Of a stretch of DNA of 64,000 nt, positions 39,901 to 49,459 are shown one piece after another (position 1 is the first letter of the stretch; the number at the start of each line of letters is the position of its first letter). The DNA is from Aptenodytes patagonicus (taxonomy: Eukaryota > Chordata > Aves > Sphenisciformes > Spheniscidae). Made by a program: the position numbers and the translations under genes. The DNA lies in the NCBI RefSeq assembly GCF_965638725.1, contig NC_134949.1:53906151-53970150 (forward strand), written 5' to 3'. The notes under the pieces were generated by a model that was given only the letters and a program-made list of their open reading frames with translations, did not search any database and was not told the origin of the DNA.

Positions 39901-42900
39901 GAACCACCTAACATTCACCAGGCCTTTTGACTTATCATAGTCTAAAGACAGATCTTCCTTTCCAGACAAATCACTAATTAGGACCCTGACTCAACAACCA
40001 GCCCATACTTGTATAACTCCTCTGGTGCAGTGTCACACCATCCCCCTTATCTCTCCCATCCTAGGAGGCGGAGCGCTGAATAGTACATCTGCTTTGCTGA
40101 TGCTTTCCAAATAATTGCTTCCATTTCATCACGACACAGAAGGACTTCAGCATGGACTCCTACTCCAGCTGACTTCCTAAAGCCAGCTTAGTACACTCAT
40201 CCATTCACCCTAAGACCCATTCCATACTTTCTCAAACACTGACATCCCCACCAACTCTCAACAGTATATAAAGCTTCCTCTAGTTAATTCTGTAATAATA
40301 CATACAGGAAATTACTTACTTTCTATTTGGAAAACCTGTATTGGTTGCTCTTTGGGTACAGGCAGAACTGAAACAGCTGCTGTCATCAATGGCTATTATC
40401 TAATTATGTGTCATGCAGCAGATCTGCTCAGACATAGCCAAGCACTGTGCATAAATGAGGAGCTTACACTGCACGAATGATAATCATCTTGTAAGTCAAA
40501 TATTGCTCAAGCAATTTCTCTTTCATTTATGATAAATCCTCACACAGACCAATATTAACTTTTCTATTCCATGAGTCTTTTCACATACCACTTACACAAG
40601 CATAGAAATGGTCAGTATTATCAAACCCAAAAAAACTTGTTTCAAACATGACAATCCTATACATGACAGACCTTAAGGCATACATTGAGTACAAGATTAC
40701 ATAAAATCCTTAATATACTGAACCATATGTGGCAAGGTATATGCAACTTCCACGTTGCAGGCAGCAAAAATAACACCTCACATTTTGAGAATTTGCTTAT
40801 ACTTGATAACTACTAAATTCCACTCAAAATACAATATTCTGTACCTAATGCAAAGAAAAGCCACTTGATGCAAAATGCTTTTATAAATTTAAAATCAAGA
40901 AATAATGATGCAGTGTAAAAGCATGACAACATCTGCCTTTTGGAAACTTCGTAATTTATGTGACATTATCAGATATCTTTTTAATGTTAAGTGATCAGAT
41001 CTCACAACAAAATAAGATTTGTTGATAAGACATTAACTATAAGGACTATTTTAATTTTTAAAAAAATCAGCTATTCTCTTATGTAAACTAGGTAAAAAGC
41101 TGACCAATCCTTCAAATATGTATCAATACAGAGGTAATAAACATCAAGTTATGAAAAGGAATTAAGTAGGTGTAAATGATAAACAGCAAACATCAAATAG
41201 CCTAAAGATATTGAGAAACACCTAGAAGATTACATTTAGAAAATACACGTAAAGGTATGTTTATAATGGGATTGCTGATTTACTTCACAAACCAGTTTTG
41301 CAAATTTAGGACTTAAAACAAAACAAAACCAAACCAGAAAACCAAAACACATAGCTGCATAGCAAACAATTATTTTTTGCAGAATTGTAAGTTACAAAAA
41401 CAAACAGGAGAGAAAACCCAATTAACATCTGACAGAGCTCATTTCACTCCAAAATTTATATAAATGCATACCACCTCTTACATTTACTCTACAAAGGTGG
41501 GAGAGGGGAAGTTACCTGAGGGCAAGGTATTCAGACAAAAGGCCCCTATTCCTGGTGAAAGCAAGTGGTCAGTTGCCACGGCTTCTGAGAAGCTTCTGGT
41601 ACTCATTTTGGTAGTAAGGATATTCACAGCAAACCAATCTCCACCAGAGCCAGCTGGGATCGCTGCAGGGAACGGGACACAGGGGACACACACGGGATCA
41701 AGTTCAAAGGGAAAAAGGAGCGATACAATAATGTAAGAGAGTTTTAGCTAAAGATAACTGCAGATATAACAGTTTGTTACACATCATGACATTACAGAAC
41801 TAAAAAGGAAACAGACCTGTGTAAAATGCTTGATTCCCATGAGAATATCCCTTGCTGTCTGATACTACAATACTGCAGCTGTGTTTAAATGAACAGCTTA
41901 TACAGAGAATTTTAATCATGCAGAAAAGGTCTATATAATATAGCCAAGTGGTTTCAGAGATACTCAGTAAGTGTATTTGGAATGTGAGAAGGAAGATAGC
42001 CCAGAAATGCAACACAAGAAGTTTTTATTTTATTTTGAAATGGAAGACAACTTTTCAGTTTTGTTTTGCCTAGCCTGAGATTTCTCAGCCCACGTTATTT
42101 GTTCCTTTTCACAGTGTCTCAGCCTCACCTATTCAAAATTCACACTAAAGAAACATGACTCTACAGACATAAGGGAACAGGACTTCTTAGATTTGTTTTC
42201 ATATTTGTGGTGGTGCTACAAAGACCTGCACACGTTTGACATTCTGATTTTGCAGGCTATGAAATTTTAGTGCATTAAGCTTCTCAAAAATTAAAAATTG
42301 GAATCTTTAATTTGGCAAACCATGTGGTAATTTAAAAAAGGAAATTTTTTGTTCACTGTCTTCACTTCGAAAAGACACGTCAGCCTAAATATAATTAATT
42401 CCTACACTTTTACCCTTTTGGGTATAATAAAATCCAAGCATTTGGACAGTGCCCTTAGTGGGCAGTTTGTTGGGATATTTGAACAACATTTAAGAGATTT
42501 ATCACTAAAGTGAATTACAGATACCTAGTTACAAATGATTATTTTCCTCAGGTCTCCAGATCCCCAACAACGGGAGCAACTACAACATGAAAATTGTTCC
42601 AGAAGCAAGCAACCACGTAACTTCCAGATTCCTGGGTAGCTGGACCCCAAGGTTGCCTCCTTGGGGGTCAGATAACAGAAGCAGCCAACTTCTCTGAGAA
42701 AATAAAAGCTCTGGTATTCTCAAGCTATATGGTAAGCTGCATGGCAGAACTGCCACAAAATCTGTGCTGGGGGCATTCTTCACACAGCAAGGCTCGTACA
42801 TCCACGCAGGGGAGCCTGGAAGTACTAAAAGCCACAGCCTGAGTGGGAGCTCTTTTCTTACTTTCCTCTCCTGTTTCCTCTCATGAAAAGAGAGGGAAGA

Positions 42901-45900
42901 TATATGAACCCTGGTTAGCACCAGCTCCACAAAGGTGTACAGAAGAACTCCTGCGGGAGCTACCGGATTGAGAAACCTGGGTTCCCCCGCAAGCAGCCAA
43001 AACCTAGGTATGTTGTGTAATTACTTGTTAGCAATTATTCTCATGATTTGCAAAAAAAGAAAATATCTGTGAAACAAATCACTTCCGTGTAAGCCTTTAT
43101 AATTCCATTAATGTTTCATCAGAAAGTATCTAATCCCCTGTGCCCAATCTGCTTGTAGAAGAAAGCAGAAAATAAAACAAAATACACTTTAACAACCACC
43201 TCTCAGTCTGAAAGTTATTTAGTACATACTTTGATATCAAAAAAAACACCAAGGCTTTGGCAGGAGAAATACCAGATTTCAAAAAATGTAATTGTGGGCT
43301 TTGTTTTGGTTCTTACATACTCCATAATCATTTGAACATAAGACACAATTTTATTCCTCACAGGCTTTATTTAAATACCCTTTTTCCTGAGAATGCTTCA
43401 CACTAGCATATCAGTCACTTGAACACGAAGTAATCTTCAACATAATTTTCATTCTGAAACTTATTTCCCAGTAAAACTATTCTGAGAATCATTTAAAGAA
43501 AACGATTGCATACTATACAAGTAAAATGCTGCTGACTAATTCCTGATGATTCTGCAAATGCATTAATTTTTATTATGTATACATAAGAGTTGTCTGACTT
43601 CCACAAAGCTTCAGCAGAACTTTAGTTGTACAAACGTCTGCAGAATCAGCATCCAGATTTATAATACATTTGCAAAAATAATGTAAAAGAAACTGAAAAC
43701 TAGAAGTCAAATTCTGTGAGTTATTATCCCAAATGCTACTGAAAGCTTAAGAGATCTTTCTGAGATATAACACAAGATTTAATATTAAATCTTAATAAAT
43801 GTAATGATTAAGAATTCTACCAGCAAATACATTATTGCTGGTTTATCTCCAAAATACCTTTATAATTTCATAAAGTACCACAGCAATTTCAGTTTGGCCT
43901 TTTGGAAGATGTTCTGTTACAGACGCTTAAAATGCAGTATGATGGATGAAGCTACTAACAAAAATAGAAGAAACAAAGTTTGATTTTTGTTGAAAAAAGC
44001 ATTTATTGATTCCTTTATGCTCATCAGAACACTACCAACACATTCACACAGACAAAACTGTTAGCCTGAAGTCTCCACATAAATACAAAAAACATTGAAT
44101 TTCAAACATAAGGGAATTTAAGAACTTCAGGATTATAACAAAACTTTAAATTGCTCTTTCTACTCATTCTCTCCTGCTGTCTCAAGCAGTTCTGCTTTAC
44201 TACCTGTCCTTTTTCAGATTTGTTCTTTCATTAGGTGCAGCATTTGCTTAAGATAGACATTATGCTAACGCTTTCCGTAAGCATTCAGATTGAACACATT
44301 CAGTCAGAACAATGTAGATTGTTATGTCTACATTGTATTTTGCAATTTTCCCCACATACTACACAAGCCAATAAAGTCAGTCACGTAGAATACACACTGT
44401 AAAATCTTCAGTACAAGCAAAGAGAGAAGCTGTTTTACATTTATTCTAGAGTACACACTTTGTGTTCTTTGGCTGGCTAAAAGCATTGGGTAACTTTCAC
44501 AAAACTGAAGTGACATAGAAGTGGAATACACAAAACTGAAAATAAGCAAAAAATCTACTTATTTTGCTACTAGCAGAAGTTTCAAAGTTCATCCAAACAA
44601 TTTTGGTCATTTAGTTACAGGAAGGAACGAGCCCATTCTGGCCAAATAAAGGTGTTACATTGGTAGATTCTAAAAGGAGTCACCTCAAATCCCTTGAAAT
44701 GGCAACATCCCTCACCAAACAGGCATGTCTTACTGGTATAAAAGCAGGGTGATACGCAGGTCAAATATTTAGGTAGGACATGTATCAGTGAAGTTGTACC
44801 AGATGATGTAGGATATCACTGTTTATAGCAGGATCAGCTCATTCCTGTTATCCATACAATTAGTATGCTATTCTTTGCAAAACCAATCTTCATATGCATT
44901 TTAGAACGGTTTCCCAACTATGAGGTGAAAATAAAACTGTCACAAAATTTACTGCAATTTTCTTCTATTGAAATCCTAGTATTTTCACATCTATTGCTTC
45001 AGGTGAGCAAAAGCAAAGAAGGTCTAAGTTCACGCAGAACATTAACTAAAGACACAAACTGAAAACAATTTGGGTTTCTGCCACACCAAACACTTTTAAA
45101 CCTCTTACTGTTTTCTTTCTTATTTGCTGTGAAAACAGCAAATAAAATTCAAACAAAGAATTTTTTAAATTGAAGTATGTGTTATAATTGGTAAACGTAA
45201 GAGTTAATATCTAATTGAGATGAAGAATGTCATATTCAGTGGGGCTACTTAACTCAACGTAGAGGCAAAGTTTCTAAGTTTTCCTTCATGCTTCTTAGAC
45301 ATATTTTGACAAACAAAACTGTTTTTCACAGAAAGGCATGGATATTGCAGATGCTTACACAGAAGACTCAGTTAGACCGCTCATTAACTAGAAAGGGAAT
45401 TTCAGTCAGTAATACTAAAAGCCAAAGCCAAAAACCACCTGAAAAAAACCCTTATACAAGCCTGTGTCAGTAATACTCAATCTCTGTCAATATCTTCGAT
45501 CCAAACAACTCAAGATTCAAACCTCTGTGGTGGAGATGATCCCCTTACAACCACAGATAGTACAACAGGAACACTATTGTGAACTTGCGTAATGCAATCT
45601 AGAGTCCTACTGGAAATCTTTAACAGCATTGTTTTATACACTTGTCTACAAAGTCTAACTGAGGAAAAAGAAGTAACGCTGAAGGGTATCTGCTATTATC
45701 ATAACAGAGCAGTGCACAGAAAATCTTGCAATAAAAGGTGCTGTTCAACAAGAAACCTCTCACCTGTGAAAACGCGTAACAGCACACACGCAGATTCAAC
45801 ACAAGTTTCAGTTCACTGGGAAAGACCTTGACAGTAAGAGTAAGTGATCCCAACGCTACACAGAAGACTCCTAGGCACAGTGTCTCATTCCTACCTTTGT

Positions 45901-48900
45901 AAAGGATAATACCACTATCCAGATACTTGTTTCCTTTTAGGGCATGTATGTTACGAAATAGAGACACTCCACCATCCGCATTCACAAAAAACACACCTAA
46001 CACAATACGGAGCTGACAAAAATTCAAGCCTCCAAATGACAAACTCATCTCTTCAGTTTAGCAGATAGCATTTAGTTTTATATCCTACGCCAAGCACCAC
46101 ATAATCTGATGAACAAAAAAAAAAAAAAAAAAAAAAAAGTATTTTGTTCCCCCCCTCTCCCTCCTTCTTATTTTCTTCCACAGCCTTGGAGAAGAGCAAC
46201 ACATGTTGAAGATAGAGGACACAGCTTGTATTTTAAAAGTTTTTAAAAGACTGTGAGAAAGCTAAAAACTCATCACCGGATCCTGACATAAGATACAGGT
46301 TTGTTACAAGCTGAGTAAATAAGCTCTACTACCTTCACTGTTCTTAAGCTGTAACACAGCAATAAGAGAAACCGTTTACAAACATAAAAAGTCATTTAGA
46401 TACCAAAACTGTTCCAAAATGCAGTTTGGGTCTTCCTCTTCTTCTTGTTCTCAGACCTCAAAGACTCATACCTATGTAAAAATTTTCCCTAGCTAACAAA
46501 TGTAGAATGATAAGGCTCCTTCACAACACCAGTGTCCGTATCAGTTCATCTAAAAGCACTGTAAACTGCTAAATGGAAACTACACTGCTGAATGACACAA
46601 CACTTTTAAATTTGCATATACAGATTCTAGATAGTAAGAAAGCTGAAAATTGCTAACACATGAGTAACAGATATTGCAGCAATCTTCATGGCAAACATTG
46701 CTATTATCAATGATGATTTGGGGGAGCTGTACAAGATGACCTCCAGAGATCCCTTCCAACCTCAACCATTCTGCGATTCTGTAATTCGTGGCAAAAAAGG
46801 AAAGTACTTCTCTGTAACTGAAGGTACAAGTTCATATCTTCTATTTGTTCTTTGAAGTACATGTTAGATTTGGCTTTGTTCAAACATAAAGAGAAATACA
46901 ATCATAAAAAATGAAAGTAAATCAAGATAACGGGATAATTCTTTCCACTCTTCCTTTATTATATATGGACTTTTTCCAGTACATTTTAATCCTGCCACTA
47001 ATACCTGCTTTGTTGAAGATGGCAAACAGGCATCAGTTTTGAGGAAATATGAAAACTGCAAAACAGGAACCAATATAGTAATAGAGTACAAAGTGAAAGT
47101 GTCCCTTGGCACCCTCTGTATTACAGGAAATTCCGTATGTATTTGGCTCCACACTGAAATAAAAGTGTGTGAAGCCTACCTTAATCATGTTCTTATAAAA
47201 CATATTAAAGAAAATCCTGAAATAAAGAACATTACCATTTTTGTTGAAAAATGTTCCTGAAATTTAAAAAGCCACCAGATTTACAGGTGCTCATGTCACT
47301 TGAATTGTTTTCTTGTGTAGCCAACTTCTATAATGACTGAAGCACCAGTTCTGCAGGGAGCAGAGATGTTATCTGATCATGTGATCAAGAACACCCATAA
47401 TAAGAGGCTTAATAACAATACTGTCTGTATTTTAGGTAGCAAACACACTCTTTTATTGTCAACACAGTGTTGATCATGAGCCTCAACTTCAACTTGCAAA
47501 CCTCAGATTGTTAGATATATCCCATAAGCTTTTTAAAAATGATGAAACTTGTCACAATCATTTGACAGTCTTGTTGAGTAAGCATTATCACATTACACAA
47601 GAAAGCAAACACAAATTTATCAACAATAAAAAGTACTTAATTCTCATCTATTCAGCTGTTTATTTGAAAAACTGGACAAAAACCAGCTCATGTTACTCAT
47701 GCCCAGTTTGCAGATGCATTTTAGACTTTAACCTGTAGCAGAGAGACCAGAGTTCACTTCTCTTTCCATACAGCTTGCTAAATAGCACTATAGGAAGTGA
47801 GATCTATCAGTCAATTAAGTCCAGTGATTCCATGCACATTTCTGATTAGAAAACTGACTCAAGGCTGATGACATCTTCATACTGCATTTCCATTCGCACA
47901 GTGCTTAGTTATTTTCATGTGAAGACAAGATTTCTTTACCAGCATTCCCAGCTACAAAACTCATCAGTAGGGTGAAGGAGAAAAATTATTCTACTACTGC
48001 TTCATACATCATCTTTAGCAGATAGGTATCAAAGGATTTGGAATGAGAATTGTGTTTTTCCTGTGCATCCTCAACAGATTAGTCAAATGACAATCTGTCA
48101 TTTCATTTTGTTTGATTTTCTCTATTTATTAGCACTGATAAAAATAAACACCTTCCAGAAATACCACACAAAAATAGAATAAAACATTTTAGAAAAAATA
48201 AGCAAATAAGGGACCAGTATTTCAGGTTGTATTTTTTTAATTTATAAAAGTAAGCTCTGAAGAATAACAATGCTGTAGTATCATGACAGATCAAGTACCT
48301 AACAGGTTTTTTGTCTCTCTTCAGAAAATGGGAGAAATGTGATGTGGCTTTTTTAGATTTTATCAATCAGATGGTGTACCTTCTGCAGTTTTTCCATCTT
48401 TCAAACACACGATATTGGCAGCTACAAAATTTTACAGCAGGGGTTTTTTGTTTGTTTTAACCTACGAGGCACGTTAGATATGATTTCAGTCACCCAGAAA
48501 ACCTCGAACTTCTTTCATCCCTCTGCGTGCACTGGAACGCATCTCTTTTGTTACCCGGCCTCACCTGCGTGTGCGAGAGCTCAGATGTCGCGACCAGACC
48601 TGCAAGGACACACGCCGAGCTCCCACACCCCCAGCCACCAAGCGAACTGCGACGGCTTGTGTAAACGCCCCCCCCCCCCCCCGCCTTTGAACTACGCCGC
48701 GGTTTGGGTTTTTCCCCCTTTCTTTTCCACGCTCCCCCTCCCACACCTTCTCGCCGCCACGGCCTGCTCCGGAGGGCGCCCCGCGGGCCCCAAGGGGCTG
48801 CGCCGTCGTCTCCCGAGGGGCGCGGGCCCGCTGCCACGGCAGCTCCCGCCCGGCTCGGCTCGGCGCCGTGCGGCGGGCTGCGGGGGCGGGCACCGTCTGC

Positions 48901-49322
48901 CCGGCGGGGAGGCCACCGGACCCCGGCGGTGACTCACTCGGTGACTCCCTTCTGCGCCAGGCAGACCGAGCTCCCTCCTCGGCTCGGGCGGGCGCCTGCG
49001 CGCCGCCAGGCACCGAGCGAGGGGTCTAGGGGCCATTTCTGCGGCTGTCACCGCCGGACAGCCCCGCACAAGCAGCCGGCCGCCCCCCCCCCCCGCCTCC
49101 AACAGTCACCCCAAGGAGGCGGCTCCAGCTCCACCCTCCGCGGGCTGAATTGAAGCCCGGTCCCCCCGCCCCGCGCCAGGCCCCGGGGGCCGCTCTCCGC
49201 CCAGAGGCGCGGGACCGGGATATGCCGCGGCCCCCCCGCACACCCCTTAGCCTACCCGGGGCACGGCGCCCCACTGACCTGGAGAGATGCTTCAGGATCT
49301 GCTTCTTGATAATCCCCGCCAT
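847..49322 (-). CDS. BLTP3B: BLTP3B gene, coding span of 16 exons; C-terminal exons beyond the left edge
   Basis: This is the bridge-like lipid transfer protein family member 3B (UHRF1BP1L, SHIP164), a rod-shaped chorein-family protein. In other vertebrates it acts in endosome/early endosome-to-Golgi traffic and binds syntaxin-6. The 16 exons join in frame: 1185 codons with GT-AG at every junction and no stop. The N-terminus [14 protein letters not shown] followed by [18 protein letters not shown] is the chorein domain start. Later hallmarks are [45 protein letters not shown] and [15 protein letters not shown]. The start codon has a strong context (ACCATGG). Residues after about 870 are Ser- and acid-rich and diverge most from the human protein. 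The human protein has about 1464 residues, so about 280 are missing at the left edge. Identity rests on recalled family sequence and exon-by-exon agreement. Paralogue BLTP3A is less likely because long unique stretches match 3B. Confidence 0.97.
984..2414 (-). other. BLTP3B: BLTP3B intron 15
   Basis: AT-rich, with no gene seen. A small direct repeat of the AATTAAGTAG type lies at about 2190-2230. Confidence 0.85.
2415..2590 (-). CDS. BLTP3B: BLTP3B exon 15
   Basis: It covers residues 1081-1139 plus one base: [39 protein letters not shown] and [15 protein letters not shown]. The closely spaced serines next to acidic residues suggest phosphorylation sites (inference). The acceptor is ttaaaaag, with a weak pyrimidine tract. 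The donor is G|gtaagt. Confidence 0.95.
2591..3024 (-). other. BLTP3B: BLTP3B intron 14
   Basis: Short intron of 434 bp. Nothing else is recognisable. The open frame of exon 14 continues for about 100 bases at its 5' end. Confidence 0.85.
3025..4523 (-). CDS. BLTP3B: BLTP3B exon 14, the 1.5 kb central exon
   Basis: It covers residues 582-1080 plus two bases. The first part is well conserved and folded: [56 protein letters not shown], and [19 protein letters not shown] leading into [10 protein letters not shown]. After about residue 870 it becomes a low-complexity Ser/Asp/Glu-rich linker with only local similarity to the human protein (for example DPLLFKS and LNKREDS). The acceptor is ctcctgcag and the donor is AG|gtatag. 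The open frame runs about 100 bases into the intron, so the donor and not the stop codon sets the end. Confidence 0.96.
4524..6551 (-). other. BLTP3B: BLTP3B intron 13
   Basis: AT-rich and without a recognisable gene. A poly-A/T-rich stretch lies at 5090-5120 and a purine-rich run (GGAGGGGGAGGAG) near 5882. Several short open frames at 5.93-6.54 kb overlap each other on both strands and look like chance. Confidence 0.8.
6552..6745 (-). CDS. BLTP3B: BLTP3B exon 13
   Basis: It covers residues 517-581: [33 protein letters not shown] and DGLMLK. The acceptor is cttttag and the donor is AAG|gtatgc, phase 0. Confidence 0.96.
6746..7537 (-). other. BLTP3B: BLTP3B intron 12
   Basis: It contains a T-rich low-complexity tract of about 50 bp (runs of T broken by single G) at 6799-6852. 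An imperfect direct repeat of TTGAGTTCTTYTAYGTAGCC lies at about 7210-7252. No gene is seen. Confidence 0.8.
7538..7679 (-). CDS. BLTP3B: BLTP3B exon 12
   Basis: It covers residues 470-516 plus one base: [20 protein letters not shown] and [14 protein letters not shown]. The acceptor is tttacag and the donor is A|gtaaga. The split codon with exon 13 gives Ile517. Confidence 0.96.
7680..9526 (-). other. BLTP3B: BLTP3B intron 11
   Basis: AT-rich, with no gene seen. It holds a short purine run (GGAGGAGGAGGAG) near 8696 and a run of nine G near 9068. Confidence 0.8.
9527..9645 (-). CDS. BLTP3B: BLTP3B exon 11
   Basis: It covers residues 430-469. A Ser/Lys-rich linker is followed by [18 protein letters not shown], a strand-forming segment of the lipid groove. 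The acceptor is cctacag and the donor is CAG|gtacat, phase 0. Confidence 0.96.
9748..9930 (-). CDS. BLTP3B: BLTP3B exon 10
   Basis: It covers residues 369-429 plus one base. It starts [20 protein letters not shown] and ends in a Ser/Pro-rich linker ([16 protein letters not shown]). The acceptor is tttgcag and the donor is G|gtactt. An intron of only 102 bp separates it from exon 11. Confidence 0.96.
11030..13903 (+). mobile_element. CR1 LINE, long decayed copy
   Basis: Plus-strand CR1 retrotransposon, antisense to BLTP3B. Near 11,130-11,245 a frame reads [20 protein letters not shown] and then YDLIGITET, the start of the endonuclease domain. Around 12,720-12,840 another reads [20 protein letters not shown] and [14 protein letters not shown], the reverse transcriptase. 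Near 13,310-13,450 comes the segment after the transcriptase. The 3' end GGTTGGACTAGACAATCTCC lies close to 13,903. Stops and frameshifts are everywhere, so it is dead and old. The 5' boundary is approximate. Confidence 0.9.
14015..14432 (-). pseudogene. Broken coding-like segment, protein family not recognised
   Basis: On the minus strand a protein-like frame runs from about 14,432 ([15 protein letters not shown]...). It has an in-frame TAG near 14,340. It continues as [19 protein letters not shown], shifts frame near 14,270, then reads [19 protein letters not shown] and on to [19 protein letters not shown], ending at TAA (14,015). A T-rich tract and acceptor-like tttttgtaacag lie just before 14,432. 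Codon makeup is far more protein-like than the flanks. I do not know the family. It could be a decayed exon of a nested gene, a retrocopy or part of an unrecognised transposon. Confidence 0.4.
14786..15028 (-). pseudogene. Second coding-like segment beside the 14.0 kb one
   Basis: An open minus-strand frame reads [20 protein letters not shown], then [19 protein letters not shown] and [20 protein letters not shown], ending at TAG. The CxxC pair (CQFCG) suggests a zinc-binding knuckle, but no partner pair is obvious. A further possible piece is [20 protein letters not shown] at about 15,095-15,165. Same strand and spacing suggest it belongs with the 14.0 kb segment. The product is unknown. Confidence 0.35.
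16442..16525 (-). CDS. BLTP3B: BLTP3B exon 9
   Basis: It covers residues 341-368 plus one base of codon 369: [20 protein letters not shown] followed by DYYPFHKA. The acceptor is tttacag and the donor is G|gtatga. Confidence 0.96.
16526..17903 (-). other. BLTP3B: BLTP3B intron 8
   Basis: AT-rich, with nothing recognisable beyond short A runs near 17,349 and 17,888. Confidence 0.85.
17904..18084 (-). CDS. BLTP3B: BLTP3B exon 8
   Basis: It covers residue 281 to the first base of codon 341. A Ser/Ala/Pro/Gln linker is followed by [19 protein letters not shown] and [19 protein letters not shown]. The acceptor is tttttcag and the donor is G|gtaact. Confidence 0.95.
18085..19432 (-). other. BLTP3B: BLTP3B intron 7
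   Basis: No gene or repeat recognised. Two overlapping plus-strand frames at 18.7-18.96 kb read the same bases in different phases and look like chance. Confidence 0.8.
19433..19603 (-). CDS. BLTP3B: BLTP3B exon 7
   Basis: It covers residues 224-280, exactly 57 codons. It carries [19 protein letters not shown], the segment shared across VPS13/BLTP3 proteins, then [18 protein letters not shown]. The acceptor is ttctacag and the donor is CAG|gtatga. Confidence 0.96.
19604..20175 (-). other. BLTP3B: BLTP3B intron 6
   Basis: AT-rich intron of 572 bp with nothing recognisable. Confidence 0.85.
20176..20316 (-). CDS. BLTP3B: BLTP3B exon 6
   Basis: It covers residues 177-223, exactly 47 codons, from [18 protein letters not shown] to KIRVTLKRR. 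The acceptor is tttaaag and the donor is AGG|gtaaac. Confidence 0.96.
21717..22310 (+). mobile_element. Endogenous retrovirus LTR, plus orientation
   Basis: Its ends are TGTCCTGGTTTCGGC and GGGGTTAAACCACGACA, so TG...CA. A TATA box (TATATAA) lies at 21,979-21,985 and an ATTAAA polyadenylation signal at 22,146-22,151. Length is 594 bp. A primer-binding-like site follows 8 bases later, which marks this as a 5' LTR. The same family occurs inverted at 23,167-23,756, but the two differ clearly in the U3 and R parts. Confidence 0.9.
22319..22336 (+). other. Retroviral primer binding site, lysine-tRNA-like
   Basis: TGGTGCCCAGCATGGGGC differs at three of 18 positions from the known tRNA-Lys1,2 primer site (TGGCGCCCAACGTGGGGC). 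It is followed by TCGAAG, which also continues the tRNA match. This points to a class II (ERVK-like) element. The class is inferred, since no gag or pol sequence is present. Confidence 0.7.
22337..23166 (+). mobile_element. ERV leader remnant with no gag, pol or env
   Basis: About 830 bp between the primer site and the inverted LTR. The first 340 bp are unique sequence. The rest is the tandem array listed separately. I see no retroviral protein domain in any frame. Confidence 0.7.
22683..23135 (+). repeat. Tandem array, period about 48-51 bp, about nine degenerate copies
   Basis: The unit core resembles GTGGATAAGTCCATGCTGGA followed by GCAGGTACACCTCGAAGCA. Cores begin near 22,687, 22,735, 22,783, 22,831, 22,916, 22,967, 23,017, 23,067 and 23,114. 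An extra partial core near 22,886 accounts for the one long step. With a 48-base unit the frame repeats every 16 residues ([16 protein letters not shown], then [13 protein letters not shown]). The array is open for long stretches on both strands, which explains the 174- and 110-codon minus frames here. Confidence 0.85.
23167..23756 (-). mobile_element. Endogenous retrovirus LTR, minus orientation
   Basis: Read on the minus strand it runs from TGTCCTGGTTTTGGC to GGGGTTAAACCAGGACA. TATAAA lies at 23,475-23,480 and ATTAAA at 23,291-23,296 in plus coordinates. Length is 590 bp. It is the same family as the LTR at 21,717 but faces it. The bases just outside it (tatgat left, gaaaga right) are not a target duplication. 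Confidence 0.9.
24684..24873 (-). CDS. BLTP3B: BLTP3B exon 5
   Basis: It covers the end of codon 113 to residue 176. It contains [19 protein letters not shown] and the beta-strand-rich part [18 protein letters not shown]. The acceptor is tttttag and the donor is GAG|gtaaat, phase 0. Confidence 0.96.
24874..26410 (-). other. BLTP3B: BLTP3B intron 4
   Basis: Very AT-rich, with a TA-rich tract near 25,150-25,190. No gene is recognised. Confidence 0.85.
26411..26502 (-). CDS. BLTP3B: BLTP3B exon 4
   Basis: It covers residue 83 to part of 113: [16 protein letters not shown] followed by [14 protein letters not shown]. The acceptor is ttttcaag and the donor is AG|gtcagt. The split codon AG|T gives Ser113. 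Confidence 0.95.
26503..29516 (-). other. BLTP3B: BLTP3B intron 3
   Basis: AT-rich, 3.0 kb. It holds an (AAAAC)n run near 26,510-26,532, a (CCAA)n run near 26,590-26,605 and a TA-rich tract near 27,035-27,070. No gene or interspersed repeat is recognised. Confidence 0.85.
29517..29555 (-). CDS. BLTP3B: BLTP3B exon 3, 13-codon microexon
   Basis: It encodes [13 protein letters not shown], residues 70-82, in phase 0 at both ends. The acceptor is ctttcag and the donor is gtgagt. It is too short for ORF finding and was located because exon 2 (ending ASIR) and exon 4 (starting SLDKV) need this bridging segment. Confidence 0.95.
29556..30652 (-). other. BLTP3B: BLTP3B intron 2
   Basis: AT-rich, with A-rich runs near 29,988 and 30,407. 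Nothing else is recognisable. Confidence 0.85.
30653..30815 (-). CDS. BLTP3B: BLTP3B exon 2
   Basis: It covers residues 15-69 and is the body of the chorein domain, including [20 protein letters not shown]. The acceptor is tttttag and the donor is AGG|gtgagt. With exon 1 it totals 207 bases, so the junction is in phase 0. Confidence 0.96.
32805..33470 (-). mobile_element. CR1 LINE fragment, 5'-truncated, same strand as BLTP3B
   Basis: The minus strand carries the C-terminal part of the CR1 ORF2: [38 protein letters not shown] and [20 protein letters not shown]. The 3' end is at 32,805, where the plus strand shows AGAATCATAGAATCATT. It is well preserved, with one long open frame of 185 codons, so younger than the 11 kb copy. 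A 20-bp tandem duplication near 33,000 shifts the frame. Confidence 0.93.
32986..33025 (-). repeat. Perfect 20-bp tandem duplication inside the CR1
   Basis: CACTCTTGCAGTAAAGAAAT occurs twice back to back (32,986-33,005 and 33,006-33,025). Twenty is not a multiple of three, so the CR1 frame is lost after NFFTARV, where family members continue VKHWNRLP. Confidence 0.9.
46115..46138 (+). repeat. Poly-A run of 24
   Basis: An uninterrupted A24 homopolymer. No retrocopy is seen upstream of it. Confidence 0.9.
46727..46785 (+). mobile_element. CR1 3' end, very short fragment
   Basis: About 60 bases (GATGACCTCCAGAGATCCCT, then TCCAACCTCAACCATTCTG and GATTCTGT) match the terminal part of CR1. Nothing upstream of it is preserved. 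Confidence 0.75.
49279..49322 (-). CDS. BLTP3B: BLTP3B exon 1, coding part
   Basis: It encodes residues 1-14 plus two bases of codon 15. The donor is AG|gtcagt. The short basic helix ([10 protein letters not shown]) opens the chorein domain. The ATG lies in a CpG island with A at -3 and G at +4. Confidence 0.95.
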
Positions 49323-49459
49323 GGTGTCTGCCGGCCCGCGCCCCTCACGACGACCAGCCGGGACCGAGGACGCGCTTCATCCCTCCGCCTCCCCCTGCCC
49401 GAGGCAGGGAGACCGCCGGGAGCAGAGCCGCTGCCTCCGCTCGCGCTCACTCGGCCCCC

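Larger units (their letters stand above)
30816..49278 (-). other. BLTP3B: BLTP3B intron 1, 18.5 kb
   Basis: The largest intron. It contains a CR1 fragment (32.8-33.5 kb), a very short CR1 3' end (46.73 kb), poly-A runs of 18 (38,890) and 24 (46,115), and a 17-bp perfect direct repeat ATTAGAAATCTTTGATC at 35,237 and 35,272. A few minus-strand open frames (31.7, 36.4 and 45.6 kb) are discussed under findings. No confirmed gene lies in it. The CpG island begins near its 5' end at about 48.5 kb. Confidence 0.85.

Noticed and set aside
42540..43010. Possible old LTR (GC-richer block with AATAAA and a 116-codon minus frame)
   Set aside because: I could not find paired ends, a TATA box in the right place or a second copy, so it stays unannotated.
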